Source: Streptomyces sp. SW4
GTDB taxonomy: Bacteria > Actinomycetota > Actinomycetes > Streptomycetales > Streptomycetaceae
Reading direction: 5' to 3'
DNA: 64,000 bases
Assembly: GCA_003248315.1 (NCBI GenBank)
Contig: QKWM01000001.1
Coordinates: 930,001 to 994,000, forward strand
Made by a program: the position numbers and the translations under genes
Shown here: in pieces, positions 1 through 10,529 of the stretch
How the letters are laid out: each line of letters starts with the position of its first letter
Numbering within the stretch: position 1 is the first letter of the stretch
Notes under the pieces: model-generated
Told to the model about the DNA's origin: nothing
Database searches by the model: none
What the model saw: only the letters and a program-made list of their open reading frames with translations

Positions 1-952
1 CGCCCCGGCCGCGACGGCGGCACGGGACACCGCCGGCAGGAACCAGGCAGCGGTGCGCCGCAGCCCCGTCTGCAGGGGACCTCGGGCCGCCAGCCGAGCA
101 GGGCGGCGGCCCGGGCGATGTCCGGGCGGCGCCGGCCGGGATCGTCGACGGGCAGCGGCCGGTGCACGACCGGCGAGCCGGAGCCCGTCACCCGCAGCAC
201 CAGGCGGGCCAGGTCGGACACCGTGCACTCGACGGGGTTGCCCAGGTTGACCGGTCCGGCGCAGTGCGCGTCGAGCATGGCCGTCAGCCCGCGGACGAGG
301 TCGTCGACGTAGCAGAAGCTGCGCGTCTGGCCGCCGTCGCCGTACACCGTCAGGGGCCTGCCCGACAGGGCCTGCCGCAGGAACGTGGAGACCACCCGCC
401 CGTCGCGCGGGCGCATCCGCGGACCGTAGGTGTTGAAGATCCGCACGATGCCCGTGTCCGCGCCGGGGCCGGTGCGGTAGGCCGTGGTGAGGGCCTCGGC
501 GTAGCGCTTCGCCTCGTCGTACACACTGCGCGGGCCCACCGGGTTGACGTTGCCCCAGTACTCCTCGGGCTGCGGGTGGACCACCGGGTCGCCGTAGACC
601 TCGCTGGTGGACGCCAGCAGGAAGCGGGCACCGTGGCGCAGCGCCAGCCGCAGGGCGTTCTCCGTGCCGCGGCTGCCCACCGCGAGCGTCTCCAGCGGCA
701 GGCGCGCGTAGTCCGGCGGGGAGGCCGGGCTGGCGAGGTGGGCGACCGCGTCCACCGGTCCCGGCACGTCGAAGGGGGCCGTGACGTCCGCGCGGACCAG
801 GGTGAAGCGGGGATGGCCGAGCAGGTGGGCGACGTTGCCGGCCCGCTGGTGCAGTGGTTGTCCAGGCAGTGCACGGTGTCGCCGCGGCGCAGCAGCGCCT
901 CGCAGAGGTGGGAGCCGAGGAATCCGCTGCCCCCGGTCACGACGGCGATCAT
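1..952 (-). CDS. UDP-glucuronate decarboxylase-like SDR epimerase (partial, C-terminus off window)
   Basis: An extended short-chain dehydrogenase that I read as a UDP-glucuronic acid decarboxylase (UDP-xylose synthase) type enzyme. The N-terminus has the Rossmann motif [10 protein letters not shown]. The centre has the [10 protein letters not shown] stretch followed by [11 protein letters not shown], which holds the catalytic Tyr-x3-Lys and is typical of UXS enzymes. The ATG overlaps the TGA of the upstream UDP-glucose dehydrogenase gene (ATGA), so the two are translationally coupled and the substrate comes from that neighbour. Two frame breaks (near 77 and 838) are each repaired by one extra C/G; at 77 the coding strand has four C where the protein needs five. 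About 317 codons are inside the window, close to full family length, so only a short tail is missing. A nucleotide-sugar epimerase of another specificity remains possible. Confidence 0.8.
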
Positions 953-2289
953 GCGGCGCTCCGGGACGGGACGTGCGGGCCGGCCGCGGCCGCCCGGCCC
1001 AGTGCGTGCACGCTCCAGCCCGCCTGCCGCCAGGCCCGCTCGTCCAGCGTGTTGCGGGCGTCGAGCAGCAGCGGCCGGCGGACGACACCGGCCAGGGCCC
1101 GCGGGTCCAGACGGCGGTACTCGGGCCAGGCGGTCAGGTGCAGGACCAGGTCCGCGCCCTCGCAGGCCTTGGGCACCTCCAGGGCGTAGGTGAGGCCGGG
1201 GACCGCGGTGCGCGCGTTGTCCAGGGCCTGCGGGTCGTGGACGCGGACGGCGGCGCCCCCGTCGCGCAGGGCGGCGGCCACGGCGAGGGCCGGCGAGTCG
1301 CGCACGTCGTCGCTGCCCGGCTTGAAGGCGGCGCCCAGCACCCCGACGCGGCGGCCGGCGAGCCCCCGCCCAGCAGCCGCGCGGCCAGCTCGGCGGTGCG
1401 CCGGCGCTGCCGGGTGTTGATCCGGTCGACGTCGTGCAGGAAGGTCACCGCGGCACCGGCGCCGATCTCCTCGGCGCGGGCGGCGAACGCCCGGATGTCC
1501 TTGGGGAAGCAGCTCCCGCCGAAGCCGAGACCCGGCTCCAGGAACAGCCGGCCGATGCGCGGATCGGCGCCCACGGCGCGGGCGAGGGTCAGGGCGTCGG
1601 CGCCGGCCGCCTCGCACACCTCGGACATCGCGTTGATGAAGGAGATCTTCGTGGCGAGGAAGGCGTTGGCCGCGACCTTCACCAGCTCCGCCGTGGCCGG
1701 GTCGGTGCGGAAGTACGGCACCCCCGCCCGCAGCATCGGGCGGTACACGGCCCGCAGGACGCGGTCGGCCCGTGCCGAGAACACGCCGACGACCAGCCGG
1801 TCGGGATGCAGGGTGTCGTGCACCGCCGCGCCCTCCCGCAGGAACTCGGGGTTCCAGGCGACCTCGCAGCCGGGGCGGCCCGCGCGACCAGCCGCTGGAG
1901 CCGGGCCGCGGTCCCACCGGGACGGTGGACTTGCCGACGAGCAGGCTGCCGGGCCGCAGACGGGGGAGCAGCCCGGCCACACAGGCGTCCACCTGGCGCA
2001 GGTCGGCCGCGTGGGCGCCGGCCTGCTGCGGGGTGCCCACGCAGACGAAGTGCACCCGGGCGAAGCGGGCGGCCTCGGCGAGCGAGGTGGTGAACCGCAG
2101 CCGGCCGGAGCCGACGGCCCGGCCGAGCACCGGGGCGAGGCCGTCCTCGTGCACGGGCGCCCGTCCCGCGGACAGCGCGGCCACGCGCTCGGGGCTGATG
2201 TCGACGCCGAGGACCTCGTGGCCGAGGTGCGCCATGCACGCCGCGTGCACGGTCCCGACGTATCCGGTGCCGATGACTGTCAGGCGCAT
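949..2289 (-). CDS. ugd: UDP-glucose 6-dehydrogenase
   Basis: Oxidises UDP-glucose to UDP-glucuronate with two NAD+. The N-terminal Rossmann motif is [18 protein letters not shown] and STVPVG follow; NPEFLREG marks the central domain; the catalytic cysteine lies in FGGSCFPKD. The C-terminal domain has [16 protein letters not shown]. Corrected length is about 447 residues, normal for the family. Three frame breaks (near 1365, 1870 and 1913) each need one added C or G, so I treat the gene as intact. AAGGAG lies six bases before the ATG and overlaps the end of galE; the stop overlaps the next gene as ATGA. It supplies UDP-glucuronate to the downstream decarboxylase-like enzyme. Confidence 0.9.
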   Translation of the reverse strand: MRLTVIGTGYVGTVHAACMAHLGHEVLGVDISPERVAALSAGRAPVHEDGLAPVLGRAVGSGRLRFTTSLAEAARFARVHFVCVGTPQQAGAHAADLRQVDACVAGLLPRLRPGSLLVGKSTVPVGPRPGSSGWSRGPPRLRGRLEPRVPAGGRGGARHPASRPAGRRRVLGTGRPRPAGRVPPDAAGGGAVLPHRPGHGGAGEGRGQRLPRHEDLLHQRDVRGVRGGRRRRPDPRPRRGRRSAHRPAVPGAGSRLRRELLPQGHPGVRRPRRGDRRRCRGDLPARRRPDQHPAAPAHRRAGRAAAGRGLAGRRVGVLGAAFKPGSDDVRDSPALAVAAALRDGGAAVRVHDPQALDNARTAVPGLTYALEVPKACEGADLVLHLTAWPEYRRLDPRALAGVVRRPLLLDARNTLDERAWRQAGWSVHALGRAAAAGPHVPSRSAA

Positions 2290-2292
2290 CGG

Positions 2293-3392
2293 TTACTCCT
2301 TCGCGTCCGGCCAGGGGGCGGAGCCCGCGTAGCCGTGGGGTTGAGCTGCTGGAAGTGCCAGGCGTCCCGGCACATGGCGGACAGGTCCCGGGTGGGGCGC
2401 CAGCCCCACGCCCTGGCCACGGCACCGGCGTCCGCGACCAGTTCGGGAACGTCGCCCGCGCGCCGCCCGACGATGTCGTACGGGATGGTCCGGCCGCAGG
2501 CGGCCGAGAACGCGGCGATCACCTCCAGGACGGAACTGCCCCGGCCGGTCCCCAGGTTGAACACCTGCATGCCGGCGGCGTCGGACAGATGGTCCAGGGC
2601 GTGCCGGTGCGCCTCGGCGGTGTCCATGACGTGCAGGTAGTCCCGCACGGGCGTGCCGTCCCGGGTGGGGTAGTCGGCGCCGAACACCGCCAGCCGCTCC
2701 CGGCGGCCGACGGCGACCTGGGCGACGTAGGGCATGAGGTTGCCGGGCTCGCCGTGCGGGTCCTCGCCGAGCAGTCCGCTGGGATGGGCGACGACGGGGT
2801 TGAAGTAGCGCAGCGCCAGCACCCGGAAGCCGGGCCAGTGCCGGCACACGTCGGCGAGGATGCGTTCGCACAGCCACTTGGAGGTGGCGTAGGGGTTGGT
2901 CGGGCGCGCCGGTGCCGACTCGTCCAGCGGGCCGCGGCCGGCGTCGCCGTACAGGGAGCAGGAGGAGGAGAAGACCAGCCGGTGGACGTGGTGCTCGCGC
3001 ATCGCGGCCAGCAGGGAGGTGGTGCCGCCGACGTTCGTGTCGTGGTACTGGACGGGCATCCGCGTCGACTCGCCGACGGACTTGTGTGCGGCGAAGTGCA
3101 CGACGGCGTCCACACGATGTCGGTCGAAGACGGCCGACAGGGCGCGTCGATCACGGATGTCCAGCTCGTACACCGCCGCCACGAAGCGGCCGGCGACGCG
3201 TTCCACGCGGGTCAGGGCCTGGGGGGTGCTGTTGCTGTAGTCGTCGACGACGATCACCTCGTATCCGTGGTCCAGGAGGGCCACGCAGGTGTGGCTGCCG
3301 ATGAAACCGGCTCCGCCGGTCACCAGGACCGTGGACAGGACGTCCCCGCCGGCCGTGCGCGTGGCTCGTTCGGTGCCGTTCACGGCGCTCAC
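2293..3392 (-). CDS. galE: UDP-glucose 4-epimerase
   Basis: Interconverts UDP-glucose and UDP-galactose. The sequence shows the NAD-binding motif TGGAGFIGSH, the SSSCSLYG serine region, the catalytic Tyr-x3-Lys in NPYATSKW, and the substrate-loop FNP and DYLHVMD motifs of GalE. The chosen GTG overlaps the stop of the glycosyltransferase gene (GTGA); a second GTG nine bases downstream is possible. One frame break near 2337 (coding strand AACCCC where AACCCCC is expected) restores the usual NPHGYAGSAPWPDA-like tail and a stop three bases before ugd. It provides UDP-galactose for the same polysaccharide pathway. Confidence 0.88.
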
Positions 3393-5220
3393 CAGCCCAT
3401 CACCGCGGCGGCGTACGCCGGGTAGAGAACGGCCGCGGTGGCCACGGGCAGCGCCGACAGCACGCCGACGGCCAGCGGCAGCCGGGCGAGCCGCAGCAGG
3501 AACGTCGGACGCAGCCCGGCGGTGCGGGCCGCCTCGCACAGATGCAGCAGCGGTACGGCGACCGCCACCGCGGCGTAGCCGGCCGCCGCCAGCAGACACA
3601 GGAAGACGTAGCCGGCCTGCGGGTGGCCAGTTCCCCGTACAGGGCGACGCCGGACAGCGTGGCGGCCAGCGCCGCGAAGGGCAGGACGAGCCGGGTGAGC
3701 AGCGGCTGCGGTCCGTGGTCCTCCTTGGGCGTGACCTTGAACGTGACCGGCCGCGGACGCAGGCGCTGCACGACCGCGCCGAGCATCCCCCATACCACGA
3801 ACGGCCACCTGGCCAGGGCGAACAGCCACACCTCCCAGCTGATCAGCGGCGCGCTCGGCGGGCGCAGCAGCCCGCGTCGGCGCAGCACCAGCAGGGTGAG
3901 CAGCAGCCAGCCGGGCAGCGTCCAGAAGTGCAGCAGGAAGGCGAAGTAGTCGACGTTCATCCACGGCATGCCGGTCAGCACGGCCACGGGCGGCAGGGCG
4001 AGCCCGGCCACGACCATCAGACCGAGCAGCGGGTAGTAGGCGAGCGCGTAGGTGAAGCGCAGCCGCAGCAGGGGTGGCAGCCGGCGCACGTGCCGGGGCA
4101 GCAGCCCGAGCAGCATGCCGGCCAGGCTCCTCGACCACTGGTACTCCTGCGTGACCATGTCGGCGAAGGTGAGCGGCCCGTCGCCGTGGGCCTCGGCGTC
4201 GACGGCGAACGCACCGTGCCAGCCCGCCGAGTTGAGCAGAAACGTCGTGGAGAAGTCCTCGGCGAGTTCGGGACCGAGTCCGCCGATGTCCCGCAGGGCG
4301 CGGGTGCGGACGGCGTAGTGGGACCCGATGCACATCGGGGCCAGCCCGTCGCTGTGCCCGAGCTGGATCGCCCCGTGCCACACCGCTTCCCGGTGCAGGC
4401 GGCCCCGCGCCGACCAGGAGCGCTCGGCGTTGGCGTCGCACATGCTGGGCGCGGCGACGTAGCCGATGGCCGGGTCCGCGAAGGGCCGCACCATCTCGGC
4501 GAGGTAGGTCGGCGCGGGGACGTGGTCGCAGTCGAGCTGGGCGACGACCGCGTAGTGGTCGTAGCCCCAGTAGTCGTAGAAGTACGCCAGATTGCCTTCC
4601 TTGCAGCGCGTGCGGCGGGGCCACACCGGCCGGTGGTAGGCCGCGACGCCGAGCCGGGACGACATCCGCACCCGGTGCGTCCGGCACCACCGGGCGGTCT
4701 CCTCCGTCGGGCGCTCCTCGCACAGCCACACGTCGTACGGGTGCGGGTAGTCCTGGGCGAGCATCGCCTCCAGGGTGCGGCGGACGGTGGTCCACGGCTC
4801 GGACGGCGCCCGGGTCACCGCGAAGGCGACCGGGAACGACGGCACCGGCAGCGCGGGGTCCACCCGGCGCACCCGCAGCGACGTGACGAAGAAGTAGGCG
4901 GGCAGCGCGGTCAGATACAGCAGCAGCGCGCTGTTGATCAGCAGGCCCGCCCAGCCGGCGCGGTGCTGGGGCTGCAGCCACCAGGTCCAGAACCACACGA
5001 AGCTCGTCGCCCACCCGAGGGCGATCACCGCGAGCAGCAGCCGGTCGCGTCGGCGCAGGGCCGGTACGAAGGTGCCGGGCCGGACGGCGCGGACGGGCGA
5101 GGGCCTGCCGAAGAGGGGACCGGCCGGGGTGACCCGGACGACGTTGCCGTCCGAGATCGCCGCGAGGTGGCGCTCCACCTCGGTCGGCTGCGCCGGTGCG
5201 ACCGGCTGTCCGTGCGTCAT
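3389..5220 (-). CDS. Processive membrane glycosyltransferase, GT2 (cellulose-synthase-like)
   Basis: A family 2 glycosyltransferase of the cellulose synthase type, about 610 residues, expected in the cytoplasmic membrane. There are two N-terminal hydrophobic segments, then a GT-A domain with the LDCDH metal/nucleotide motif, an acidic AEDFS motif in the acceptor region, a QEYQWSRS segment in the place of the processive QxxRW motif, and at least five C-terminal membrane segments. Start at the second Met, because GGGAG lies seven bases upstream of it and nothing comparable precedes the upstream ATG at 5238. One frame break near 3625. It leads an operon with galE, ugd and the decarboxylase-like gene, so I infer polymerisation of a UDP-sugar-derived extracellular polysaccharide. 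The exact polymer cannot be told from sequence. Confidence 0.85.
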
Positions 5221-5283
5221 GGCGACGCTCCCAGCCATGAGCGGTGGGATCCGCCGGGCCCTGGAGCCCGGTGACGCCGTATG

Positions 5284-5304
5284 TTTACGACGTATATGTA
5301 CGAC
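5284..5304. promoter_or_regulatory. Candidate operator in divergent promoter region
   Basis: Between the GT2 operon and the TetR gene the DNA is locally A+T-richer. It carries TACGAC twice, 13 bases apart (5286 and 5299), around ATATGT. The short divergent gap next to a TetR gene makes a TetR site plausible. No clear -10/-35 pair was found. Confidence 0.3.
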
Positions 5305-5381
5305 TTTGCGCCTATGGTGGGGCTATGTCAATCGCCGGCCGGCGGCCCCGACGCACGGCCGAGGGACGAGAGGGTGAGCGC

Positions 5382-6194
5382 ATGGCGAACCCGGACGGAG
5401 CCACGCCCGCGGGCGGGCCCGCGCAGGGCCGTCGGGCAGCCGACCGCGGCCGGTACGGCAGGCTGAGCCGGCAACGCGTCCTGGCCAGCGCCCTGGAGAT
5501 CGTGGACCGCGACGGGCTGTCCGCGCTGAGCATGCGCCGGCTGGGCGGGAACTGGGCGTCGAGGCGATGGCCCTGTACCGCTACGCCTCGGGCAAGGACG
5601 CCCTGCTCGACGGGCTGGTCGAGGCGTTCGTGCAGGAGCTGGAGGACGACCTCGGGGGTCGCGAGGGCGGCGGGGATCCCGGGCCGACGGGGCGCAGGAG
5701 GCGGCGAAGGCCGGGCAGCGGACGGCGGCGGGGAGCGGGTGTCGCAGGGGGAGCGGACGGCGGCGGCGGGGACGGGTGGCGGGCGGAGCTGCACCGCATC
5801 GCGCTGGCCGCCCACCGGGTGGCGCTGCGCCACCCCAACGTGGTGCCCCTGCTGGCGACCCGGCTGCTGTCCACGCCGATGGCCGCCGCCCGGCGGCCGT
5901 GCTGCGGCACGACGACCGGATCCTCGGCCTGCTCGCCGGGGCGGGGCTCGGCGCCCACCGGGTCCCGCTGGTGCACCGGGCGTTCACCGCGTGGCTGCTC
6001 GGCTACCTGATCGTGGAACTGCGGGCGGTGGACGACGACCCGCAGGAGCCGGATCCGGCCTTCCGCATCGGTCTGCACCGCATCTCCGCCCGGGACCTGC
6101 CCCATCTGCGCGCCCTCGCCCCGGCCTGGCCGAACCCGGGGGCACGGGGCCGCTCGCCGAGGGCCTGGACGCCCTGCTCGACCGGTTCGCCTGA
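5382..6194 (+). CDS. TetR family regulator with tetracycline-repressor-like C-terminus
   Basis: A DNA-binding repressor of about 270 residues. The helix-turn-helix region runs LSRQRVLASALEIVDRDGLS to MRRLGGELGVEAMALYRY after correcting one missing G near 5548. The C-terminal half (HRIALAAHRVALRHP, HRAFTAWLLGYL) resembles the TetR_C_1 ligand-binding domain. GAGGG seven bases before ATG 5382 supports this start; an in-frame ATG at 5325 would add 19 residues. Two further breaks lie near 5893 and 6145. A poorly conserved Arg/Gly-rich stretch interrupts the ligand domain and may hide another sequence error. It is divergent from the polysaccharide operon, its likeliest target; this is inference. 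Confidence 0.75.
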   Translation: MANPDGATPAGGPAQGRRAADRGRYGRLSRQRVLASALEIVDRDGLSALSMRRLGGNWASRRWPCTATPRARTPCSTGWSRRSCRSWRTTSGVARAAGIPGRRGAGGGEGRAADGGGERVSQGERTAAAGTGGGRSCTASRWPPTGWRCATPTWCPCWRPGCCPRRWPPPGGRAAARRPDPRPARRGGARRPPGPAGAPGVHRVAARLPDRGTAGGGRRPAGAGSGLPHRSAPHLRPGPAPSARPRPGLAEPGGTGPLAEGLDALLDRFA

Positions 6195-6200
6195 ACGCCG

Positions 6201-6247
6201 ACGGCCCCTCCCCGCCCCGGACGGCGGCCGGGGCGGAGAGGGGCCGT
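6201..6247. terminator. Bidirectional terminator hairpin
   Basis: A 20-bp stem with one mismatch (6201-6220 with 6228-6247) and a 7-base loop, lying between two convergent genes immediately after the TetR stop codon. Confidence 0.8.
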
Positions 6248-6264
6248 GTGGCGGCCGGGGCCGG

Positions 6265-7061
6265 TCAGACGCGGGCCGCCACCGCCTCCCGGGCGGTGTC
6301 CGGCGTCGCGGCCGCCGCGCTCGTGAGCGGCCGCAGGGCGGCCGACGCCGAGTTGGCGCGCAGCGCGGCGTAGGACCGCTCGACCTCCGCCTCCCGCACC
6401 GGCCGGGCCCGGGCCACGGCCGAGAGGTCGCCGGCGCACTGGAGTTCCCAGCGGGGGAAGCGCCGGCGCATCCGCGCGACCCGGTCGCCGGGCGTGAAGT
6501 ACAGCATGGTGGTGTTCTCGTGGGGGTTGTGCGCGAACCCCTCGTACACCATCTCGCCCGCGGTCTCCAGACGGTCGGCCAGGGCCGCGAGGACGGCGGC
6601 CGGGGCGCGTCCAGGAAGAGGCCCACATGGTTCTCGAAGCCGTGGGTGCGCTCCTCGTCGGCGACCTCCGGCCGGTAACCGGGACTCGACTGCGGAAAGA
6701 GGAATATCTCCACCTCGGGACCCGGATCCGATGTCACGCCGAGGCGCGTCACCAGTATTCGCGCGTCGTCGGGCAGGCCGTGACGCTCGATCAGCCGGCG
6801 CTTCACCAGCACGCTCGGAATAGTCGCCGCAGTGCGCCAGCCATTTTCTTCGAAGTGCCTCATGGCTGCTTCTTCCGAGGCCGGGAACAACAGCGTCGCG
6901 CAGTGCGACACAATGCACTGGTTTTTGATTTCCCGTTTCAGCGCGCCGGGCATCCAGGGCGGCAGCAGTGCCTCAAGTGGGCTCCCGGACGCGTGACGTG
7001 CGTAGTCAACGGCATGCTGCAGGCGCTGGATGTCGCACGCGCCGAATGCCACGTGATTCAT
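6265..7061 (-). CDS. Conserved protein of unknown function (unrecognised)
   Basis: I do not recognise this family. About 265 residues, soluble, no signal peptide or membrane segment. The N-terminus begins MNHVAFGACDIQRLQHAV, and a second half has NHVGLFLDA and TTMLYFTPGD. Paired HVAF/HVGLFL-type strands followed by acidic turns vaguely recall vicinal-oxygen-chelate folds, but this is only an impression. Start set by AAAGG seven bases before the ATG. One frame break near 6608. It is divergent from an FAD monooxygenase across a 190-base gap with a short inverted repeat, so the two may act together. Confidence 0.6.
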
Positions 7062-7131
7062 GTCGCAGCCTTTCTGTTGCCGACTCTCAATTGGAAGCAC
7101 GTAACCCGTTAGGCGGCACTCGGGTCTGGGC

Positions 7132-7150
7132 CGATCGGGTGAACCGATCG
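7132..7150. promoter_or_regulatory. Inverted repeat in divergent promoter region
   Basis: CGATCGG-gtgaa-CCGATCG, a perfect 7-bp inverted repeat with a 5-base spacer, midway between the unknown gene and the FAD monooxygenase. A possible shared operator. Confidence 0.35.
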
Positions 7151-7249
7151 ATTCGGCTCGCGGGGGCGAGAGATCGTTTCCGGTGTCCGTTTGCGCCTTT
7201 TCCGGACCTCCCGCATTTTTGGGTGGAGGTTGCCGAAAGGTTGTTGAAA

Positions 7250-8580
7250 ATGACGTCACACAGCGGAAAGAATTCTCCTCGAATTCTGGTCGTGGGTGCG
7301 GGCATCGGCGGGCTGACGACCGCGCTCAGCCTCCATGCGGCGGGCCTGGACGACGTCGTCGTCCTGGAGGCGGGCCGGCGGCTGCGGGCCGTCGGCGCGG
7401 GACTCAACCTCCAGCCCGCCGCCGTGCGGGAGCTGACCGAGCTGGGCCTGGAGCAGGAGCTCGCCGCAGGGGCCGTGGCCACGGCCCGCCTGGAGTACCA
7501 CCACCGCTACGGCGGCAGGATCTGGTCGGAGCCGCGCGGCCGGGCCGCCGGCTACCGCTGGCCGCAGTACTCCGTGCACCGCGCCCACCTCCAGGCGCTG
7601 CTGCTGCGGGAGGTGACACGGCGTCTGGGCCCGGGAGCGGTCCGCACGGGCCGGCGTCTGACCGGCTACGAGCAGTGCCCGGACGGCGGCCCCGGACGGC
7701 GCGTACGGGCCCACGTGGCCGGCGAGCCGTCCCCCTACACCTGCGACCTGCTCATCGGCGCCGACGGCGTCAACTCGGCCGTACGGTCCGTGATGTACCC
7801 CCACGAGGGGCCGCCGCTCTGGAACGGCATCTGCATGTGGCGCGGGCTGACCCGCGGTCGGCCCTTCCTGGACGGCCGCACCATGGTGATCATCGGCTGC
7901 AACTCCCGTGTGAAGGCCGTGGTCTACCCCGTGTCGCCCCCGACGCGTCCGGCCTGTGCACGCTGAACTGGGTGGTGGAGACCCGCGACGGCGGCGGCCC
8001 CGGCGGTGTCCCGCCCGCCGACTGGGACTGCGCCGTCGACCCGGCGCCGTCCTGCCGCACCTCGAGGGCTGGCGCGTCCCGTTCCTGGACCTGCACGGCA
8101 CTGTCGCGGCCGCACCCCGTGTGCTGCGCTACCGATGATCGACCGCGACCCCTGCCCGGCTGGACCGACGGCCGGGTCGTGCTGCTCGGGGACGCGGCCC
8201 ACCCGCTGTACCCACCGGCTCCAACGGGGCCTCCCAGGCGATCGTCGACGCGCGCGTCCTGGCGTACCAGCTCGCCCACCACGACGACGTGGAGGAGGCA
8301 CTGGCCCGCTACGACGCGATACGGCGGCCGGAGACCACGCTGCTGCTGGACGCGCACCGGCGGATGGAACCCGACCCGCTGCTCCATCGGGTGGAGATCC
8401 TTGCCCCGGACGGCTTCTCCGACATTCGCCAGGTGCTGTCGGACCACAGGCTGGCGGACATCAGGTCCTGCACGCGCAAGGTCACCGGAGTGGACGCGGC
8501 AGGGCTCAACGCGCGCTCCTCCTGGAGCGTCCGGCCCGGAGGACGGACGCATGCGCCTGGTCCACGTCAGTGCCCTGACC
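7250..8580 (+). CDS. FAD-dependent monooxygenase (salicylate/3-hydroxybenzoate hydroxylase-like)
   Basis: A class A flavoprotein hydroxylase. The FAD motif VVGAGIGGLTTALSL is at residues 14-28, an LLIGADGVNSAVRS motif (the DG motif) follows near residue 165, and GRVVLLGDAAHPLYPTGSNG, the second FAD motif, appears once the frame is repaired. Corrected length is about 440 residues. Breaks lie near 7937 (five C where six are needed), 8045, 8140 and 8215 (TACCCACC for TACCCCACC). AAAGG nine bases before the ATG supports the start. The exact C-terminus is uncertain because the next gene's Shine-Dalgarno lies inside this reading frame. Substrate unknown; single-component aromatic or enol hydroxylation is the family norm. 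Confidence 0.75.
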
Positions 8581-9535
8581 TCGGCGGCCCTGCTGCTGGC
8601 GCTGGTGCCGGGCGCGGCGGGCGGCCGGCTGCTGCCCGCCGCGTCCACGGCCGGCGCGTCCACGGCCGCCGCAGCCGGCGTCACCGCAGTCGGCGTCACC
8701 GCAGCCGGCGCCGGAGCCTCGGCGGGTGCCGAAGCCGCCGGGAGGAGGCCGTCACCTACGGACCGGCGGCACCGCTCGGCGACGGGACGATCCGCGTCTT
8801 CCGCGAGGACGGCGACGGCCGGCCCGTTCCCTGGGCGTCGTCCTGACCGCGTCCGCCCTCACCGGCCTGCCCACCGCCCCACGGACGGCAGGCACTGCCT
8901 GGACGCGGACGGCGACGGGACCGTCCACCCGTCCCACGAGTGCGTCGGGGCCACGGCCTGGAACTGTCCCTGCCGGCGGAACCGGGCGCCCGGCGGCGGA
9001 CCGCGCCCTGCCCTTCCAGTGGGTGCTGTTCAACTGGAACCCGAGGGCCACATGCCGCACGGCCGGTACGACGTGCCCCACTTCGACGTGCACTTCTACC
9101 TCGTGCCGCGGGAGAAGCGCGACGCCATCCGGCTGGGCCGCTGCGCCCTGCTCATCGACTGCGAACAGCTCTCCACGGCCGCCGCCCCGGTCCCGGCCGA
9201 GTACCTCCCGAGGGCTATCCGGCGTCCAGTCCCGAGACGGCGGAGGGCGCGATGGGCGAGCACCTGGACAGCCGGCCGCCGACCGCCGGCCCGCTGGACG
9301 GTCACACTTTCATCTACGGCGCCTACGGCGGCGAGATCATCTTCATGGAGCCCATGCTGACCAAGGTGTTCCTGGAGGGCCTGCGCACCGCCGAGCCGCA
9401 CCGCGTCTGCGCCCCGGTGCCCCAGCCCGCGCCTGGCGGGTCCCGGGCTGGTACCCGGCCCGCTACTGCATGGCCTACCGGCCCTCCCACGACGACTACA
9501 CGGTCACACTGACGGACTTCGCTCCCGGCGGCTGA
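8551..9535 (+). CDS. Secreted DUF5602/TTHB210-like protein
   Basis: An exported protein of unknown biochemical role. It starts with a Sec-type signal (MRLVHVSALTSAALLLALV) and an Ala/Gly/Val-rich linker of repeated AGVTAVGVTAAG-like units. A domain then runs from VTYGPAAPLGDGTIR to the end; the pattern YDVPHFDVHFY with LIDCEQL, FTHTF-like and EPM segments matches my memory of DUF5602 proteins. GGAGG eight bases before the ATG fixes the start inside the 3' end of the monooxygenase gene. Several frame breaks occur (about 8730, 8830, 8880, 8950, 9045 and 9215). The family name is from recall; the His/Asp-rich core suggests metal binding, which is inference. Confidence 0.6.
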
Positions 9536-9544
9536 AACGCCGAG

Positions 9545-9572
9545 GGCCCCTCGCCGCCGCGCGGGAGGGGCC
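9545..9572. terminator. Terminator hairpin between convergent genes
   Basis: GGCCCCTC (9545-9552) pairs perfectly with GAGGGGCC (9565-9572) over a 12-base loop, ten bases after the stop of the secreted protein and before the end of the convergent protease gene. Confidence 0.65.
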
Positions 9573-9601
9573 GGGGTGCCCGCCGGAAGGACGGGGGCGG
9601 G

Positions 9602-10320
9602 TCAGACGCCCGCGACCGACTGGATCCAGGAGCGGTACGCCGTGACGTTGGTGTACGCCGTGGTCGTCTGCCGGTCGCTGGTGGAGGCGACGCCGACCTG
9701 GATGCCGTTGGCCATCATCGGGCCGCCGGAGTCGCCGCCCGCGGTGATGCCGTCGCCGCGGCGGGCGCAGATCGCGGAGCCGCCGTAGGCGTCACCGCAG
9801 CCGCCGGTGACCGTGACGTTGGCGACCTTCAGGTACGGGGACTGGCAGGTGGCCTCCGAACCGCACCGGGAGGTGGCGCCCCAGCCGTAGACCTGCACGG
9901 TCTGGCCCACCCGCACCGAACCGGGCTGGCCGAGCTGCGCGTAGGTCGCCGACACGGAGCGGTCGAGGCGGACGAGCGCCAGGTCCGAGCTGTGGGTGTA
10001 GGTCTGGACGCCGTTGGCGACCGTGCCGCCGCTGTGCTGGTACAGGCTGCCGATGCGGAACGACAGCCCGCCCCGGTGACGCAGTGCTTGGCGGTGAGGA
10101 TCCACGTCGGGGCGATGATCGTCGCCGAACAGGTCTCTCTGCCGTTGGAGAACAGCCGGGCCGCCCAGGGCGCGTTGGTCGCGGGGCGCCGCCGATGATG
10201 GGCTGCGGGCCCTTGGTGGCCGGTGCTCCGGCGCCTCGGCCGCGGTGGCCGTGGGACGAGAACGGCGAGGACGGAGGCCGCTGCCGCGGCGAGAGCGAGT
10301 ACGAGCCTTGATATGCGCAA
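9602..10320 (-). CDS. Secreted trypsin-like serine protease (S1)
   Basis: An extracellular chymotrypsin-fold endopeptidase. The catalytic residues are visible: His in ILTAKHC, Asp in HSSDLALVRL, Ser in GDSGGPMM. The zymogen/mature junction is PIIGG after frame correction, and the N-terminus is a hydrophobic signal (LVLALAAAAASVLAVLV). I take the TTG at 10320 as start because CGAGGAA lies just upstream and the signal peptide follows directly. Cysteines in TAKHC, SRCGSEATC, GGCGD and ICARR suggest disulphides. Three frame breaks (about 10075, 10190 and 10250). It is probably monocistronic, with a divergent promoter region shared with the NTF2-like gene. Confidence 0.85.
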
Positions 10321-10529
10321 GGTTCCTCGATTCGGGAGACACGTCGGTGGACGTGCGGGTGTGGGGGTCGCGGCCCGAGAGCCGCATGCCCACGCGTCAA
10401 CCTCCTTGTGGGGCAAGGGGGTTCGCCCGTGAGCACCGGCTCAGAATCGCAGAGGGGCGCCGGGCGGGGGTACTAGCTCTTGGCCATAACGCGGTGCTAT
10501 CACCCGCCGGACCGGGCGAGGATCTCCCC

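Noticed and set aside
9602..10320. Pseudogene call for the serine protease and other frame-broken genes
   Set aside because: All catalytic residues and family ends are intact once single C/G omissions are restored, and the same error affects essential genes.
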